Origin: Ralstonia sp. 25mfcol4.1
Lineage (GTDB): Bacteria; Pseudomonadota; Gammaproteobacteria; Burkholderiales; Burkholderiaceae
NCBI RefSeq assembly: GCF_900104095.1
Contig: NZ_FNJO01000002.1
Coordinates: forward strand, 558,001-622,000
Length of the DNA: 64,000 bases
Direction: 5' to 3'
Shown: piece after piece, positions 8,001-16,700 of the stretch
How the letters are laid out: the number at the start of each line of letters is the position of its first letter
How positions within the stretch are numbered: position 1 is the first letter of the stretch
Program-made: the position numbers and the translations under genes
Notes under the pieces: generated by a model
What the model saw: the letters and a program-made list of their open reading frames with translations, nothing else
Databases searched by the model: none
Told to the model about the DNA's origin: nothing

Positions 8001-8680
8001 ACGGCCACCTTTTTCTGATAACGCTTGACCAGCAGCGAAGCGGAGAAACAAATGATGAAGTACACGAGGCCGGCGAACAGCAGCATCTCCACGATGCGGC
8101 CATCACGCTCGCCAATGCCGTAGGCCTGGCCGAAGAAGTCGGCCAGCGCGCTCACGTAGACCAGCGACGTATCCTGGAACAGGATGATGCCCTGCGTCAG
8201 CAGCAGCGGCACCATGTTGCGGAACGCCTGCGGCAGCACCACCAGGCGCATGGTCTGGCCATAGGTCATGCCCAGCGCCTGCGCGGCGAACATCTGCCCG
8301 CGCGACACGCTCTGGATACCGGCGCGGATGATTTCCGAGTAGTACGCGGCCTCGAACAGCGAGAACGCGATCAGCGCGGACGTCATGCGCAGGTCGGACG
8401 CGGCGTTCAGGTTGAACACCTTCTGCAGCAGCTGCGGGATGATCAGGAAGAACCACAACAGCACCATCACCAGCGGGATGGACCGGAACAGCGTCACGTA
8501 CCCCTGCGCGAACCAGTTCAGCGGCTTGCTCGACGACAGGCGCATCATCGCCAGGATCGTGCCCCAGACGATGCCGACGATCACCGCGGTCACGGTGATC
8601 TTCAGCGACACCATCATGCCCTCGCCAAGCACGTGGATGGTCGATGCGTTGATCGAGCTGAAATCGAATTCGTATGCCAT
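7997..8680 (-). CDS. gltK: Glutamate/aspartate ABC transporter, permease GltK
   Basis: Inner membrane permease of the importer, 227 residues with about five hydrophobic segments. The binding-protein-dependent transport signature is visible near residue 130 ([23 protein letters not shown]), the EAA loop that contacts the ATPase. An [10 protein letters not shown]-terminus is typical of GltK. It lies 11 bases after gltJ and overlaps gltL by four bases, so all three are translated from one message. Confidence 0.93.
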   Translation of the reverse strand: MAYEFDFSSINASTIHVLGEGMMVSLKITVTAVIVGIVWGTILAMMRLSSSKPLNWFAQGYVTLFRSIPLVMVLLWFFLIIPQLLQKVFNLNAASDLRMTSALIAFSLFEAAYYSEIIRAGIQSVSRGQMFAAQALGMTYGQTMRLVVLPQAFRNMVPLLLTQGIILFQDTSLVYVSALADFFGQAYGIGERDGRIVEMLLFAGLVYFIICFSASLLVKRYQKKVAV

Positions 8681-8691
8681 GTTCCAGCTCC

Positions 8692-9420
8692 TTACTTGCC
8701 GCCGATGAAGCCCGGCACGCGGGTACGGCGTTCCACCCAGCGCATCAGGAACATCACCGTGAAGTTGATCAGCGCGTACAGCAGCGTGACCGCGATGAAC
8801 GATTCATACGGGCGCGCGGTGTAGTCCACCAGCTGGCGGCCTTGCGCAGCCAGTTCCAGCAGGCCGATGGTCGACGCCACGGCCGAGTTCTTGAAGATGT
8901 TCAGGAATTCGGACGTGATCGGCGGCACGATGACGCGGAACGCCATCGGCAGCAGCACGTGGCGATACGTTTGCGACAGCGTGAAGCCCATGGCCAGGCC
9001 GGCGTTCTTCTGGCCGCGCGGCAGCGAATTGATACCCGAGCGCACCTGTTCGCAAACCCGGGCGGCGGTGAACGTGCCCAGGCAGATCATGGCGGCCAGG
9101 AACTGCTGGGTGAACGGGTTCATCTGCTTGATGGCCTCGCCGCCGGGCAGCAGCTCGGGACCGACGAAGTACCAGATGAACAGCTGCACCAGCAGCGGAA
9201 TGTTCCGGAAAATCTCGACGTACGTGGCGGCGAACCCCGACAGCCACTTGTTCGGCACGGTGCGCAGCACACCCAGCACGGAGCCGATGACGAGCGCGAT
9301 CACCCACGACGACAGGCCCAGCGCGATCGTGACCTTGAGACCGGAAATCATCCAGTCCAGGTACGTCTCGTTGGAGGCGGCCTGCTCGAGGAAGACTCCC
9401 CAGTGAAAAATGTAATCCAT
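8692..9420 (-). CDS. gltJ: Glutamate/aspartate ABC transporter, permease GltJ
   Basis: Second permease of the importer, 242 residues, HisMQ family. It begins [13 protein letters not shown], as GltJ proteins do, and carries the EAA-type loop [25 protein letters not shown] (about 125-149), then a membrane segment and a basic C-terminus. It is separated from gltI by a terminator-like hairpin (9432-9463), so its expression probably depends on partial read-through. The ATG at 9418-9420 follows AGGACGCACT, with AGGAC as the binding site. Confidence 0.93.
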   Translation of the reverse strand: MDYIFHWGVFLEQAASNETYLDWMISGLKVTIALGLSSWVIALVIGSVLGVLRTVPNKWLSGFAATYVEIFRNIPLLVQLFIWYFVGPELLPGGEAIKQMNPFTQQFLAAMICLGTFTAARVCEQVRSGINSLPRGQKNAGLAMGFTLSQTYRHVLLPMAFRVIVPPITSEFLNIFKNSAVASTIGLLELAAQGRQLVDYTARPYESFIAVTLLYALINFTVMFLMRWVERRTRVPGFIGGK

Positions 9421-9431
9421 AGTGCGTCCTC

Positions 9432-9463
9432 AAAAAGAAACGGAAGGACTGCTCCTTCCGTTT
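9432..9463 (-). terminator. Intra-operon terminator / attenuator between gltI and gltJ
   Basis: Minus-strand hairpin AAACGGAAGGA - GCAG - TCCTTCCGTTT (9438-9463) followed by CTTTTTG. It has the form of a moderately strong Rho-independent terminator inside the operon. Partial termination or 3'-end protection here would leave more gltI mRNA than gltJKL mRNA, as usual for binding-protein genes. Confidence 0.75.
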
Positions 9464-9485
9464 CGCACTGCTCCAATCACGCAGA

Positions 9486-10385
9486 TCAGTCGAGTGCCTT
9501 GTCGTTCGGGTTCTTGAAGAGCGCCTTCATGTCTTCGGACAGCGGGAAGTCCAGGTTCAGGCCCTTCGGAGGCACCGGCTGCTGGAACCACTTCGTGTAC
9601 ATCTGGTTGATCGAGCCCTCCTTCATCAGGCCGGTGATCACCTGGTCGGACAGCTTCTTGAACGGCACGTCGTCCTTGCGGATCATGCAGCCATACGATT
9701 CACGCGACTGCGGCTTGCCCACCACGATCCAGTCGTTCGGGTTCTTGGCCTTGGCGCGCTCGCCGTACAGCAGCGCGTCGTCCATCATGAACGCCACGGC
9801 GCGGCCCGATTCCAGCGTCAGGAACGACTGGCCATGGTCCTTGGTGCTGATGATGTTCATGCCCAGCTTCTGGTCGTCGTTCATCTTGCGCAGCAGGCGC
9901 TCCGACGTCGTACCAGCCGTGGTCACCACGTTCTTGCCCTTCAGGTCGGCCCAGTCCTTGATGCCGCCGTCCTTCTTCACCATGATGCGCGTGCCGATGA
10001 TGAAGATGCTGGTGGTGAACGATGCCTGCTTCTGGCGCTCGAGGTTGTTCGTCGTCGAGCCGCACTCGATGTCGATCGTGCCGTTCTGCAGCAGCGTGAT
10101 GCGGTTCTGCGAGGTGATCGGGATTTCCTTGACCTGCAGGTTCGGCAGCTTCAGCTGGTCCTTGATGGCTTCCACGATCTTCATATTGATATCGTAGGAA
10201 TAGCCGACCTGGCGCACACCGCCCAGGTTGTAGTTGAACGGAATCGAAGAGTCCCGCACACCCAGCGTGATGACACCCGTATCCTTGATCTTCTGCAGCG
10301 TACCCGTCAGCGGCTCGGCTGCCTGTGCGCTCGCGCACAGCATGCCTGCCGCAATCATCAGGCCGGCCAACTTGGCAACATTCAT
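9486..10385 (-). CDS. gltI: Glutamate/aspartate periplasmic binding protein
   Basis: Periplasmic receptor that delivers glutamate and aspartate to GltJKL. It has 299 residues with a clear Sec signal peptide of about 22 residues (MNVAKLAGLMIAAGMLCASAQA, cut before AEPLTG). The mature part shows the SBP_bac_3 fold: GVITLGVRDSSIPFNY, the ligand-site segment TIDIECGSTTNN, and a helix WADLKGKNVVTTAGTTSE. The ATG at 10385 has an excellent ribosome binding site AAGGAGATGTT. First gene of the operon; gdhA lies upstream, and both concern glutamate. Confidence 0.95.
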   Translation of the reverse strand: MNVAKLAGLMIAAGMLCASAQAAEPLTGTLQKIKDTGVITLGVRDSSIPFNYNLGGVRQVGYSYDINMKIVEAIKDQLKLPNLQVKEIPITSQNRITLLQNGTIDIECGSTTNNLERQKQASFTTSIFIIGTRIMVKKDGGIKDWADLKGKNVVTTAGTTSERLLRKMNDDQKLGMNIISTKDHGQSFLTLESGRAVAFMMDDALLYGERAKAKNPNDWIVVGKPQSRESYGCMIRKDDVPFKKLSDQVITGLMKEGSINQMYTKWFQQPVPPKGLNLDFPLSEDMKALFKNPNDKALD

Positions 10386-10701
10386 AACATCTCCTTGACC
10401 ATGAAGAGAGAAAGGCGCGACTGTAACAGACAGTCCCGCCGGCGAAACAGTATTGCTTAGCTCGTCACCCAAGACAACGGGTTTTTCCCCTAACTGGTGC
10501 CATTCCAGGCAGTGTTTCGCGGCAATGCGCCAAAATGAGACACAACTGCGAACGTCGGATTGCAAGTTTCGGGAAGGGACGCCAACAGAAAAAAAAAGGC
10601 GACCGGAACAAGTCCGGTGGCCGTTTCTCAGTGAATCAGGATGGGCGCCAGATTTGCTGCGTTGCAGCAGCACTGGCGTCCCGTTCCTTGACCCGCCTGC
10701 A
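10386..10701. other. Gap between gltI and gdhA
   Basis: 316 bases without a gene. It holds the gdhA terminator (10589-10622) and the gltI leader and promoter region. I see no clear -10/-35 pair for gltI, and I looked for but did not find a sigma-54 GG/GC element. Confidence 0.6.
10589..10622 (-). terminator. Rho-independent terminator after gdhA
   Basis: Minus-strand stem GGCCACCGGA / TCCGGTCGCC with one mismatch and a five-base loop, followed by nine T. Located about 80 bases after the gdhA stop. Confidence 0.85.
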
Positions 10702-12009
10702 TCATGGATACAGACCGCGCATTTCGCGCGCCTGCAGGATCCGCGAGCAGGCGACGATGAACGCGGCCGTACGCAGCGTGACCTTGTTGTCCTGGGCAAC
10801 CTGCCAGATCGCCCGGAAGGCCTCTTGCATGATTCGTACCAGGCGCTCGTTGATTTCCTCTTCGGTCCAGAAGAAGCTGGAGAAGTCCTGCACCCATTCG
10901 AAATAGGACACCGTCACGCCGCCGGCGTTGGCGATCACGTCCGGGCAGACCAGGATATTGCGCTCGCGCAGGATGTCGTCGGCCTGCGGGGTGGTCGGGC
11001 CGTTGGCGCCCTCGATCACCAGCTTCGCCGTGATTTTCGGCGCGTTTTCGGCCGTGATCTGGCCTTCCAGCGCGGCCGGGATCAGGATGTCGCAGTCCAC
11101 TTCCCAGAACTGGTCGCCCTTGATGACTTCGGCGCGATAACCCTCGATCGTGCCGCTGTGCGATGCGTATTCCATCATCGCCGGCACGTCCAGGCCCGCC
11201 GGGTCGAACAGCGTCGTGCGGTGGTCCTGCACCGCCACCACCTTGGCGCCGGCCTCATGGAACAGCTTGGCGGCCACGGCGCCCACGTTGCCGAAGCCCT
11301 GCACGGCCACGCGCGCCCCCTTGACGTCCATGCCCAGGTTGCGGGCGGCCTCGGAACCCACGACGAACACGCCGCGGCCGGTGGCTTCGTGACGGCCCAG
11401 CGAGCCGCCCAGCGAGATCGGCTTGCCGGTCACAACGCCGGTGGCCGTGCTGCCCGAGTTCATCGAGTAGGTATCCATCATCCAGGCCATGACCTGGGCG
11501 TTGGTGTTCACGTCCGGCGCCGGAATGTCCTTGGTCGGGCCGATGATGAGGTTGATTTCGCTGGTGTAGCGGCGCGTCAGGCGTTCCAGTTCGCCTTGCG
11601 ACAGCGTGCGCGGATCCACGCGGATGCCGCCCTTGGCGCCGCCGTACGGCACGTTCACGGCCGCATTCTTCACCGACATCCACGCGGACAGGGCCATCAC
11701 TTCGGACAGCGTCACGTCCTGGTGAAAGCGCACGCCGCCCTTGCCCGGACCCCGCGACAGGTTGTGCTGCACCCGATAGCCCTCGAAGTGGGCGATGGTG
11801 CCGTTGTCCAGTTCGATGGGTACGTCGACGATCAGCGCACGCTTCGGGCGCTTCAGGGTTTCAACCCAGCGTGCCAGCGAGCCCAGGTAGGGCGTGACAC
11901 GGTCGACTTGCTGCAGGTAGATGCCCCAGGGACCGAGATTGTCGGCGTTCAGGTACGAAGGCAGGGCGTGAGCATTGGAGACGTTTTGCGTCGGTGCTGC
12001 GGAAGACAT
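10702..12009 (-). CDS. gdhA: Glutamate dehydrogenase (Glu/Leu/Phe/Val family)
   Basis: Interconverts glutamate and 2-oxoglutarate plus ammonia. The 435-residue protein has the substrate-binding segment [10 protein letters not shown], the catalytic-lysine motif [13 protein letters not shown] and the nucleotide fold [14 protein letters not shown]. Its length and sequence are of the short hexameric type (about 420-440 residues). The start is the ATG at 12009 (MSSAAPTQ); an upstream in-frame start is less likely. A perfect 21-bp palindrome of LysR-operator form lies 87 bases before the ATG, and a LysR gene lies upstream on the same strand. Coenzyme preference cannot be read with confidence. Confidence 0.95.
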   Translation of the reverse strand: MSSAAPTQNVSNAHALPSYLNADNLGPWGIYLQQVDRVTPYLGSLARWVETLKRPKRALIVDVPIELDNGTIAHFEGYRVQHNLSRGPGKGGVRFHQDVTLSEVMALSAWMSVKNAAVNVPYGGAKGGIRVDPRTLSQGELERLTRRYTSEINLIIGPTKDIPAPDVNTNAQVMAWMMDTYSMNSGSTATGVVTGKPISLGGSLGRHEATGRGVFVVGSEAARNLGMDVKGARVAVQGFGNVGAVAAKLFHEAGAKVVAVQDHRTTLFDPAGLDVPAMMEYASHSGTIEGYRAEVIKGDQFWEVDCDILIPAALEGQITAENAPKITAKLVIEGANGPTTPQADDILRERNILVCPDVIANAGGVTVSYFEWVQDFSSFFWTEEEINERLVRIMQEAFRAIWQVAQDNKVTLRTAAFIVACSRILQAREMRGLYP

Positions 12010-12095
12010 CGTTGGTTTCCGAGTGAAGGTGACACGGAGCATATCGGCGCCCCCTTCCCCGAATCCAATGCCGTTTGCTCATCCGCCACACGACC

Positions 12096-12116
12096 GTTAT
12101 GCAAGACTTGCATAAC
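12096..12116. promoter_or_regulatory. Perfect 21-bp palindrome, candidate LysR-type operator
   Basis: GTTATGCAAG-A-CTTGCATAAC, a perfect inverted repeat about one central base. It contains T-N11-A (TGCAAGACTTGCA), the consensus LysR-type recognition box. It sits 87 bases upstream of the gdhA start and just after the stop of a LysR gene. TTGCAT within the right arm could double as a -35 box on the minus strand, which would make binding regulatory for gdhA. Confidence 0.6.
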
Positions 12117-12139
12117 GTTGGCGCACCGGCCAGGCCCTT

Positions 12140-13096
12140 TCAGGTGGTCGTTGATGGGGCAACCAGTGTCGCCCATACCTTGTCCACAAGCTGGCGCTTG
12201 CGCCGTAGCTGGCTGCCGCGCCGTTCGCCGCCGTCCGCCGGACGCTCGCGGTAGAGCCGGATTTCCATGTCGATCGATTGCGGCAGGCCGCGCGCGGCCT
12301 CGGCCCGCACCAGGCGGCCGGCGGCGACGTCCTCGCGCACCGTGCTTTCTGGCAGAAATGCCATGCCGTGGCCCGCCAGCGCCATGACCTTGAGCGCCTC
12401 GGCCATATCGGTCTCGTAGCATTTGTCGAGCTTCAGCGAATCGGTGGATTCAGCCAGCAGCATGTCCACCATGCGACCCAGAAACGCATTGGGCGTGTAA
12501 CTGAGGAACGGCACCGGCTTCTTGTCGGTGCCCGGCAGCCGAAACAGCGGACGGCCCGTGGCGTCGGGCACGCTGTACGGCGACAGCCGTTCCGTGCCCA
12601 GTACCAGCATGTCGTAGTGCGCCGGATCGAGCTGGATGGCCTGACGCGGATGGTGGTACACCATCACGAGGTCGCAGCCGCCTTCCACCAGCATCAGCAC
12701 CGCATCGTGGACGTTTAGCGCGCGCAAGCGGCATGGCAGCGTGCCCAGCTTGCGCTCCACCCCTTTAAGCCATTCCGGGAAGAACGTCAGCGACAGCGTG
12801 TGGGGCACCGCGAATTCCAGCACCTGCGCGTTGGCCGACCGCTGGCCGCGCATCAATGCGCGCGTTTCGCTGACCTGCGCCAGCATCGCCAGCGCCTGTT
12901 CGTAGAACACCTTGCCGGCCTCGGTCAGGCTGGTGGGATAGCTCGACCGGTCGATCAGCTCGGTGCCCACCCAGGCCTCCAGCGACTGGATCCGCCGGGA
13001 GAACGCTGGTTGCGTGACATGCCGCAGTTCCGCCGAGCGCGAGAAGCTGTGCGTCTCGGCCAGGCTGACGAAGTCTTCAAGCCATTTGATTTCCAT
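12140..13096 (-). CDS. LysR-family transcriptional regulator (HypT/YjiE-like)
   Basis: DNA-binding regulator of 318 residues. The N-terminal winged helix is MEIKWLEDFVSLAETHSFSRSA followed by VTQPAFSRRIQSLEAWVG, the recognition helix. The effector domain (about 95-300) has no membrane or signal sequence. The IKWLEDF beginning and the NAFLGRMVDMLL and GMAFLPE segments resemble E. coli YjiE/HypT, a hypochlorite-responsive LysR protein; that similarity is from memory. The ATG at 13096 was chosen over an upstream in-frame start because LysR proteins begin directly with the helix. Neighbours gdhA and an Lrp gene suggest a role in amino acid metabolism, which is inference. Confidence 0.9.
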   Translation of the reverse strand: MEIKWLEDFVSLAETHSFSRSAELRHVTQPAFSRRIQSLEAWVGTELIDRSSYPTSLTEAGKVFYEQALAMLAQVSETRALMRGQRSANAQVLEFAVPHTLSLTFFPEWLKGVERKLGTLPCRLRALNVHDAVLMLVEGGCDLVMVYHHPRQAIQLDPAHYDMLVLGTERLSPYSVPDATGRPLFRLPGTDKKPVPFLSYTPNAFLGRMVDMLLAESTDSLKLDKCYETDMAEALKVMALAGHGMAFLPESTVREDVAAGRLVRAEAARGLPQSIDMEIRLYRERPADGGERRGSQLRRKRQLVDKVWATLVAPSTTT

Positions 13097-13274
13097 GGCG
13101 CGGATTATCGCCTGCCGGAGCAGCGCCGGCGCAATTGGCAAAAAAATTCCAGAAAGTCGGCATTTATTGGAATGCTCTTACAATATACGGCGACCTGGGA
13201 CGTCGTCAGCTGACATCCGCCCTGCCAGGGTGGCCAGCCGCTGGCGCCCACCACCCTTACCGGACCTGACAACG

Positions 13275-13733
13275 ATGGACCGCTATGACCGCCAGATCCT
13301 GGGCATCCTGCAGGAAGATGCCTCCGTACCCGTTGCCGACATCGGCGAACGCGTCGGCCTGACCTCCACGCCCTGCTGGCGCCGCGTTCAGAAGCTGGAA
13401 GAGTCCGGCGTCATCCGCAAGCGCGTGGCGCTGCTCGATGCCGCCAGGCTCAATGTGGGCGTGACCGTCTTTGTCTCGATCCGCACCAGCCAGCACAACG
13501 TGAAATGGCTGAAGACCTTCCACGACCTCGTGGCATCGATTCCGGAAGTCACCGAGTTCTACCGCATGGCGGGCGACACCGACTACCTGCTGCGCGTGGT
13601 GGTGCCCGACATCGCCGCCTATGACGCCGTGTACAAGAAGCTGATCCAGGGCGTGGAACTGGCCGATGTCAGTTCCAGCTTCGCGATGGAGCAGATCAAG
13701 TACACGACGGCGCTTCCGCTGGACTACGCCTAG
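13275..13733 (+). CDS. Lrp/AsnC-family transcriptional regulator
   Basis: Small leucine-responsive-type regulator of 152 residues. It has an N-terminal helix-turn-helix (MDRYDRQILGILQEDASVPV, then VGLTSTPCWRRVQKLEESGVI) and a C-terminal RAM/AsnC ligand domain containing VTEFYRMAGDTDYLLRVVVPD. These proteins form octamers and sense amino acids. It is divergent from the LysR gene with 178 bases between the starts; that gap has AT-rich stretches (ATTCCAG ... TTGGAAT) that could bind either protein. Whether it controls gdhA or the glt operon is unknown. Confidence 0.93.
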   Translation: MDRYDRQILGILQEDASVPVADIGERVGLTSTPCWRRVQKLEESGVIRKRVALLDAARLNVGVTVFVSIRTSQHNVKWLKTFHDLVASIPEVTEFYRMAGDTDYLLRVVVPDIAAYDAVYKKLIQGVELADVSSSFAMEQIKYTTALPLDYA

Positions 13734-13821
13734 CGCCTCGGGACGATGGACGGCCGGGGCGAGTCGCCCCGGCGTCCAGGACGCTAGGTCGGCCCATGCG
13801 CCGGCGAGACGGCCGCGGCGA

Positions 13822-14595
13822 TCAGCCCCGATGCGCCCAGCCGGTCATCCGTTTCTCCAGCACGGCGAACAGCTCGTACATGACCATCGCCATCACCGCG
13901 ATCACCACCAGGCCGGCAAACGCCAGGGGCATCTTCATCGCCGATCCGGCCGACACCAGCAGATAGCCGATCCCTTCGTTGGCCGCATTCATTTCCGACA
14001 CCGTGGTGCCCACGAACGCCAGCGTGATGGCCACCTTGAGCGACGCGAAGAAGAACGGCAGCGCGCGCGGCAGGCCCACCTTCAGCAATACGTCGCGCCG
14101 CTTGGCGCCCAGCACACGTAGTACATCCTCCAATTCGGGTTCCAGCGTGGCCAGCCCCGTGGCGATGTTGACCATGATCGGGAAGAACGAGATCAGGAAC
14201 GCGGTCAGGATGGCTGGGCCGGCACCGAGGCCGAACCACACCACCAGGATCGGCACGAAGGCCGCCTTGGGCAGCGCGTTGAATGCCGTCATCAGCGGGT
14301 ACGTGGCCGCGTAGGCCAGCCGTGACGAACCCATCAGCATGCCCAGCACCACGCCCACCACGATGGCCACGCCGAAGCCGACCATGGTGGTCCAGAACGT
14401 GCGCCACGCGTGCCCGGCGATCACCCCGGCGTACTCGACCAGCGACGTCACGATCGACGACGGGCTGGGCAGGATGAAGTCGGATACGTCGAAGACCAGG
14501 CACGCGCCCTGCCACAACAGCAGGCAGGCGCCAAGCAGGATCCAGGGGGCGACGCGCTGGACGCGCTTCGCCTGGAGAGAGGACATCGTGGTCAT
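13822..14595 (-). CDS. ABC transporter permease (SsuC/TauC/ThiX type)
   Basis: Inner membrane permease, 257 residues with about six membrane segments. The EAA loop is near residue 150-175 (ATLEPELEDVLRVLGAKRRDVLLKVGLP), typical of the nitrate/sulfonate/taurine/pyrimidine-precursor uptake family. It is two bases after the stop of the ATPase gene, so the three genes 13822-16528 form one operon in the order binding protein, ATPase, permease. The substrate cannot be assigned from sequence alone. A short perfect GC palindrome (13753-13773) lies just beyond its stop, between it and the Lrp gene. Confidence 0.9.
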   Translation of the reverse strand: MTTMSSLQAKRVQRVAPWILLGACLLLWQGACLVFDVSDFILPSPSSIVTSLVEYAGVIAGHAWRTFWTTMVGFGVAIVVGVVLGMLMGSSRLAYAATYPLMTAFNALPKAAFVPILVVWFGLGAGPAILTAFLISFFPIMVNIATGLATLEPELEDVLRVLGAKRRDVLLKVGLPRALPFFFASLKVAITLAFVGTTVSEMNAANEGIGYLLVSAGSAMKMPLAFAGLVVIAVMAMVMYELFAVLEKRMTGWAHRG

Positions 14596-14597
14596 GT

Positions 14598-15473
14598 TCA
14601 GGGCCGTCCCGCGTTGTCAGAGTGGTTGCCAGGCTTGTGGCCGATCTTCTCGCGCAGTTCGTGCACGCGTTCGGCAAACGGTTCGGTATAGGTGATGTCC
14701 AGCGGGCGCGGACGCGGCAGGTCGATCTCGCGACGGAGCACGATCCGCCCCGGGCGCGCGCTCATCACGTAGACGGTGTCGGCCAGGAACACGGCCTCGC
14801 GCAGGTCGTGCGTGACGAGGATCACGTTGAAGCGTTGCGCCTGCCAGAGATCGCGCAGCACGCACCAGAGTTCCTCGCGCGTGAAGGCGTCGAGCGCGCC
14901 GAACGGCTCGTCCAGCAGCAGCATGCGCGGCTCGTGGATCAGCGCGCGGCAGATCGACGCCCGCTGCTGCATGCCGCCCGACAGTTGCCACGGATACTTG
15001 TCCTCGTAGCCGGCCAGGCCCACCGTCTTCAGCAGCGCGCGGGCGCGCTCCACATATTCGGCGCGCTTCTTGCGCATGGTCGACCGGTACGGCTCGACGA
15101 TCTCCAGCGGCAGCATCACGTTGTCGAGCGTGGTGCGCCACGGCAGCAGCGTGGGCGCCTGGAAGGCCATCCCCACCTGCTTGAGCGGCCCCGTCACCTT
15201 GGCACCGTTGATGCTGACTGCGCCGCGCGTGGCCGGCCGCAGCCCCGTGGCCAGCTTCATGAACGTGGACTTGCCGCAGCCCGACGGGCCGACGATGGCG
15301 ATGAATTCGCCTTCGCGCGCCTGCAGCGAGATATCCTCGACCGCGAACTCGCCGCGGCGGGCCAGTTCGTCGTCGTAGGCCAGCCAGACGCGGTTGAAAT
15401 CGACGAACGGCCTGGCCGGCTTGTCGCCGACCGGGGTGCCCGAGGCGGGCATCAGCGCTTCGCGTGCCATCAT
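14598..15473 (-). CDS. ABC transporter ATP-binding protein (SsuB/TauB type)
   Basis: Importer ATPase of 291 residues. Walker A is GPSGCGKST (about 62-70), Q-loop AFQAPTLLPW, signature LSGGMQQR, Walker B MLLLDEPFGALDA and H-loop VTHDLREAV. The LLPWRT and DLREAVFLADTVYVM segments are characteristic of the nitrate/sulfonate/THI5 uptake family. The start codons ATGATG (15473 or 15470) overlap the stop of the binding-protein gene. N-terminal 25 residues are low in conservation and the true start may be internal. Confidence 0.92.
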   Translation of the reverse strand: MMAREALMPASGTPVGDKPARPFVDFNRVWLAYDDELARRGEFAVEDISLQAREGEFIAIVGPSGCGKSTFMKLATGLRPATRGAVSINGAKVTGPLKQVGMAFQAPTLLPWRTTLDNVMLPLEIVEPYRSTMRKKRAEYVERARALLKTVGLAGYEDKYPWQLSGGMQQRASICRALIHEPRMLLLDEPFGALDAFTREELWCVLRDLWQAQRFNVILVTHDLREAVFLADTVYVMSARPGRIVLRREIDLPRPRPLDITYTEPFAERVHELREKIGHKPGNHSDNAGRP

Positions 15474-16528
15474 CGCAATACGTCCAGTTCGGCGGCCGAA
15501 GGCAGGTAGGCGTCGGTCCAGAGCGCATCGGGATTGATGCGGCCCTTGGTGCCGAACGCGTCGGCCACCTGCGAGGCCATCAGCGACAGGCGCGGCTTGC
15601 TCACGCGGCCGAAGCCTTCGGCCTTGGCGTCGGGCGACTTCACCACGCTGTCCAGCGCGATCTTCAGGCGGCGGACCTCCAGCTTCTCGTCGATGATCCC
15701 GTCGCGCGCCTTGACGGCCTTGACGCCATCTTCCGGCCGCGCGATCACGTCCTTCGCCGATTTCGCGAACGCCCGCAGGAAGGCCTTCACGGCCTCGGGG
15801 TTGCTCTTCAGGAACTGTTCGGACGCGATGATCGCGTTGCCGTAGAGCTTCACGCCGTACTGCGGGTACGACAGCACCACGATGTCCTCGTCCTTCACGC
15901 CGCGCGCGTTCAGGTTCAGGATCGACGTGAACGAGAAGCCGGTGATGGCGTCAAGATCGCCGCGCGCCAGCATGGTCTCGCGCAGCGTGGGGTCCATCGC
16001 CTGCCAGTTGAATGCGCCGGCCTGCAGGCCGTTGGCCTTGGCGAAGATCGGGAAGGCGCGGCGGCCGGCATCGAACACCGGGGCGCCAAGCTTCTTGCCG
16101 GCCAGATCCTTCGGCGCCTTGATGCCCGACTTCTTCAGCGCCAGCACGGCGGCCGGCGTGTTGTTGTAGACCATCATCACGGCCACGGGGCGGTTCTTCG
16201 CGTCGGGATTGTTGCCGTAGAACTCCATCACCGACGCCAGGTCGGCAAAGCCCATGTCGTACGTGCCAGAGGCCACGCGGTTGACCACGTTGCCCGACCC
16301 GTTGCCGGCGTCAATGGCCACGTCCAGCTTCTCGGCCTTGTAGTAGCCCTTCTGCTCGCCCAGCAGGAACAGCGCCGACGGGCCTTCGAAGCGCCAGTCG
16401 AGCTGGAAGCGGATCTTTGTGGCGGCCTGCGCCTGCGCGGTGCCTGCGCAGAGTGTCGACAGCACCATCGTGGTGCCCAACGCGGTGCACAGCTTCAGCA
16501 AATGACGGCGCACGGGGGATTGCGGCAT
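15470..16528 (-). CDS. ABC transporter substrate-binding protein (NMT1/THI5-like)
   Basis: Periplasmic binding protein of 352 residues. A signal sequence of about 35 residues begins MPQSPVRRHLLKLC (twin Arg present, but Sec export is equally possible) and ends near AQAQA. The mature domain starts KIRFQLDWRFEGPSALFLLGEQKGYY, the NMT1/THI5 pattern seen in proteins for hydroxymethylpyrimidine, nitrate-like or aromatic substrates. The ATG at 16528 has a good binding site GGAGAAGG. No TPP riboswitch is visible upstream, so thiamine precursor uptake is not supported. A perfect 12-bp palindrome lies 160 bases upstream. Confidence 0.88.
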   Translation of the reverse strand: MPQSPVRRHLLKLCTALGTTMVLSTLCAGTAQAQAATKIRFQLDWRFEGPSALFLLGEQKGYYKAEKLDVAIDAGNGSGNVVNRVASGTYDMGFADLASVMEFYGNNPDAKNRPVAVMMVYNNTPAAVLALKKSGIKAPKDLAGKKLGAPVFDAGRRAFPIFAKANGLQAGAFNWQAMDPTLRETMLARGDLDAITGFSFTSILNLNARGVKDEDIVVLSYPQYGVKLYGNAIIASEQFLKSNPEAVKAFLRAFAKSAKDVIARPEDGVKAVKARDGIIDEKLEVRRLKIALDSVVKSPDAKAEGFGRVSKPRLSLMASQVADAFGTKGRINPDALWTDAYLPSAAELDVLR

Positions 16529-16661
16529 GGACCTTCTCCAGTAGTTGATCTCTCTGGAGGGGGCTTTTCGCAAGGGACGTGCCAGCTTTTCACCATCCCC
16601 TCATGCACCGGCACGAGGCGTGCGCGCGGTGCATTGACGAACCATGATTGTGCGCGGCCCG

Positions 16662-16698
16662 CTGTCGGCAGCCGTTGCCGACAGCAATTGTCGACAAT
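16662..16698. promoter_or_regulatory. Hairpin plus perfect 12-bp palindrome upstream of the NMT1-type ABC operon
   Basis: An inverted repeat CTGTCGGCA (16662-16670) / TGCCGACAG (16676-16684) is followed at once by ATTGTCGACAAT (16687-16698), a perfect palindrome. The latter resembles GntR/FadR-type operators (TTGT...ACAA). It lies between the Atm1-type gene end (16701) and the importer start (16528). The hairpin could close the Atm1 transcript and the palindrome could regulate the importer; both are inference. Confidence 0.4.
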
Positions 16699-16700
16699 CG

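Noticed and set aside
10386..10588. Sigma-54 promoter for gltI
   Set aside because: A TGGCAC is present on the minus strand, but no TTGC at the required spacing follows.
13753..13773. GCCGGGGCGA/TCGCCCCGGC palindrome as a terminator
   Set aside because: No T run on either strand; left as a possible stem-loop between convergent genes only.
16529..16661. TPP riboswitch upstream of the NMT1/THI5-type ABC operon
   Set aside because: No CUGAGA-type conserved core is visible, so thiamine precursor uptake cannot be inferred.
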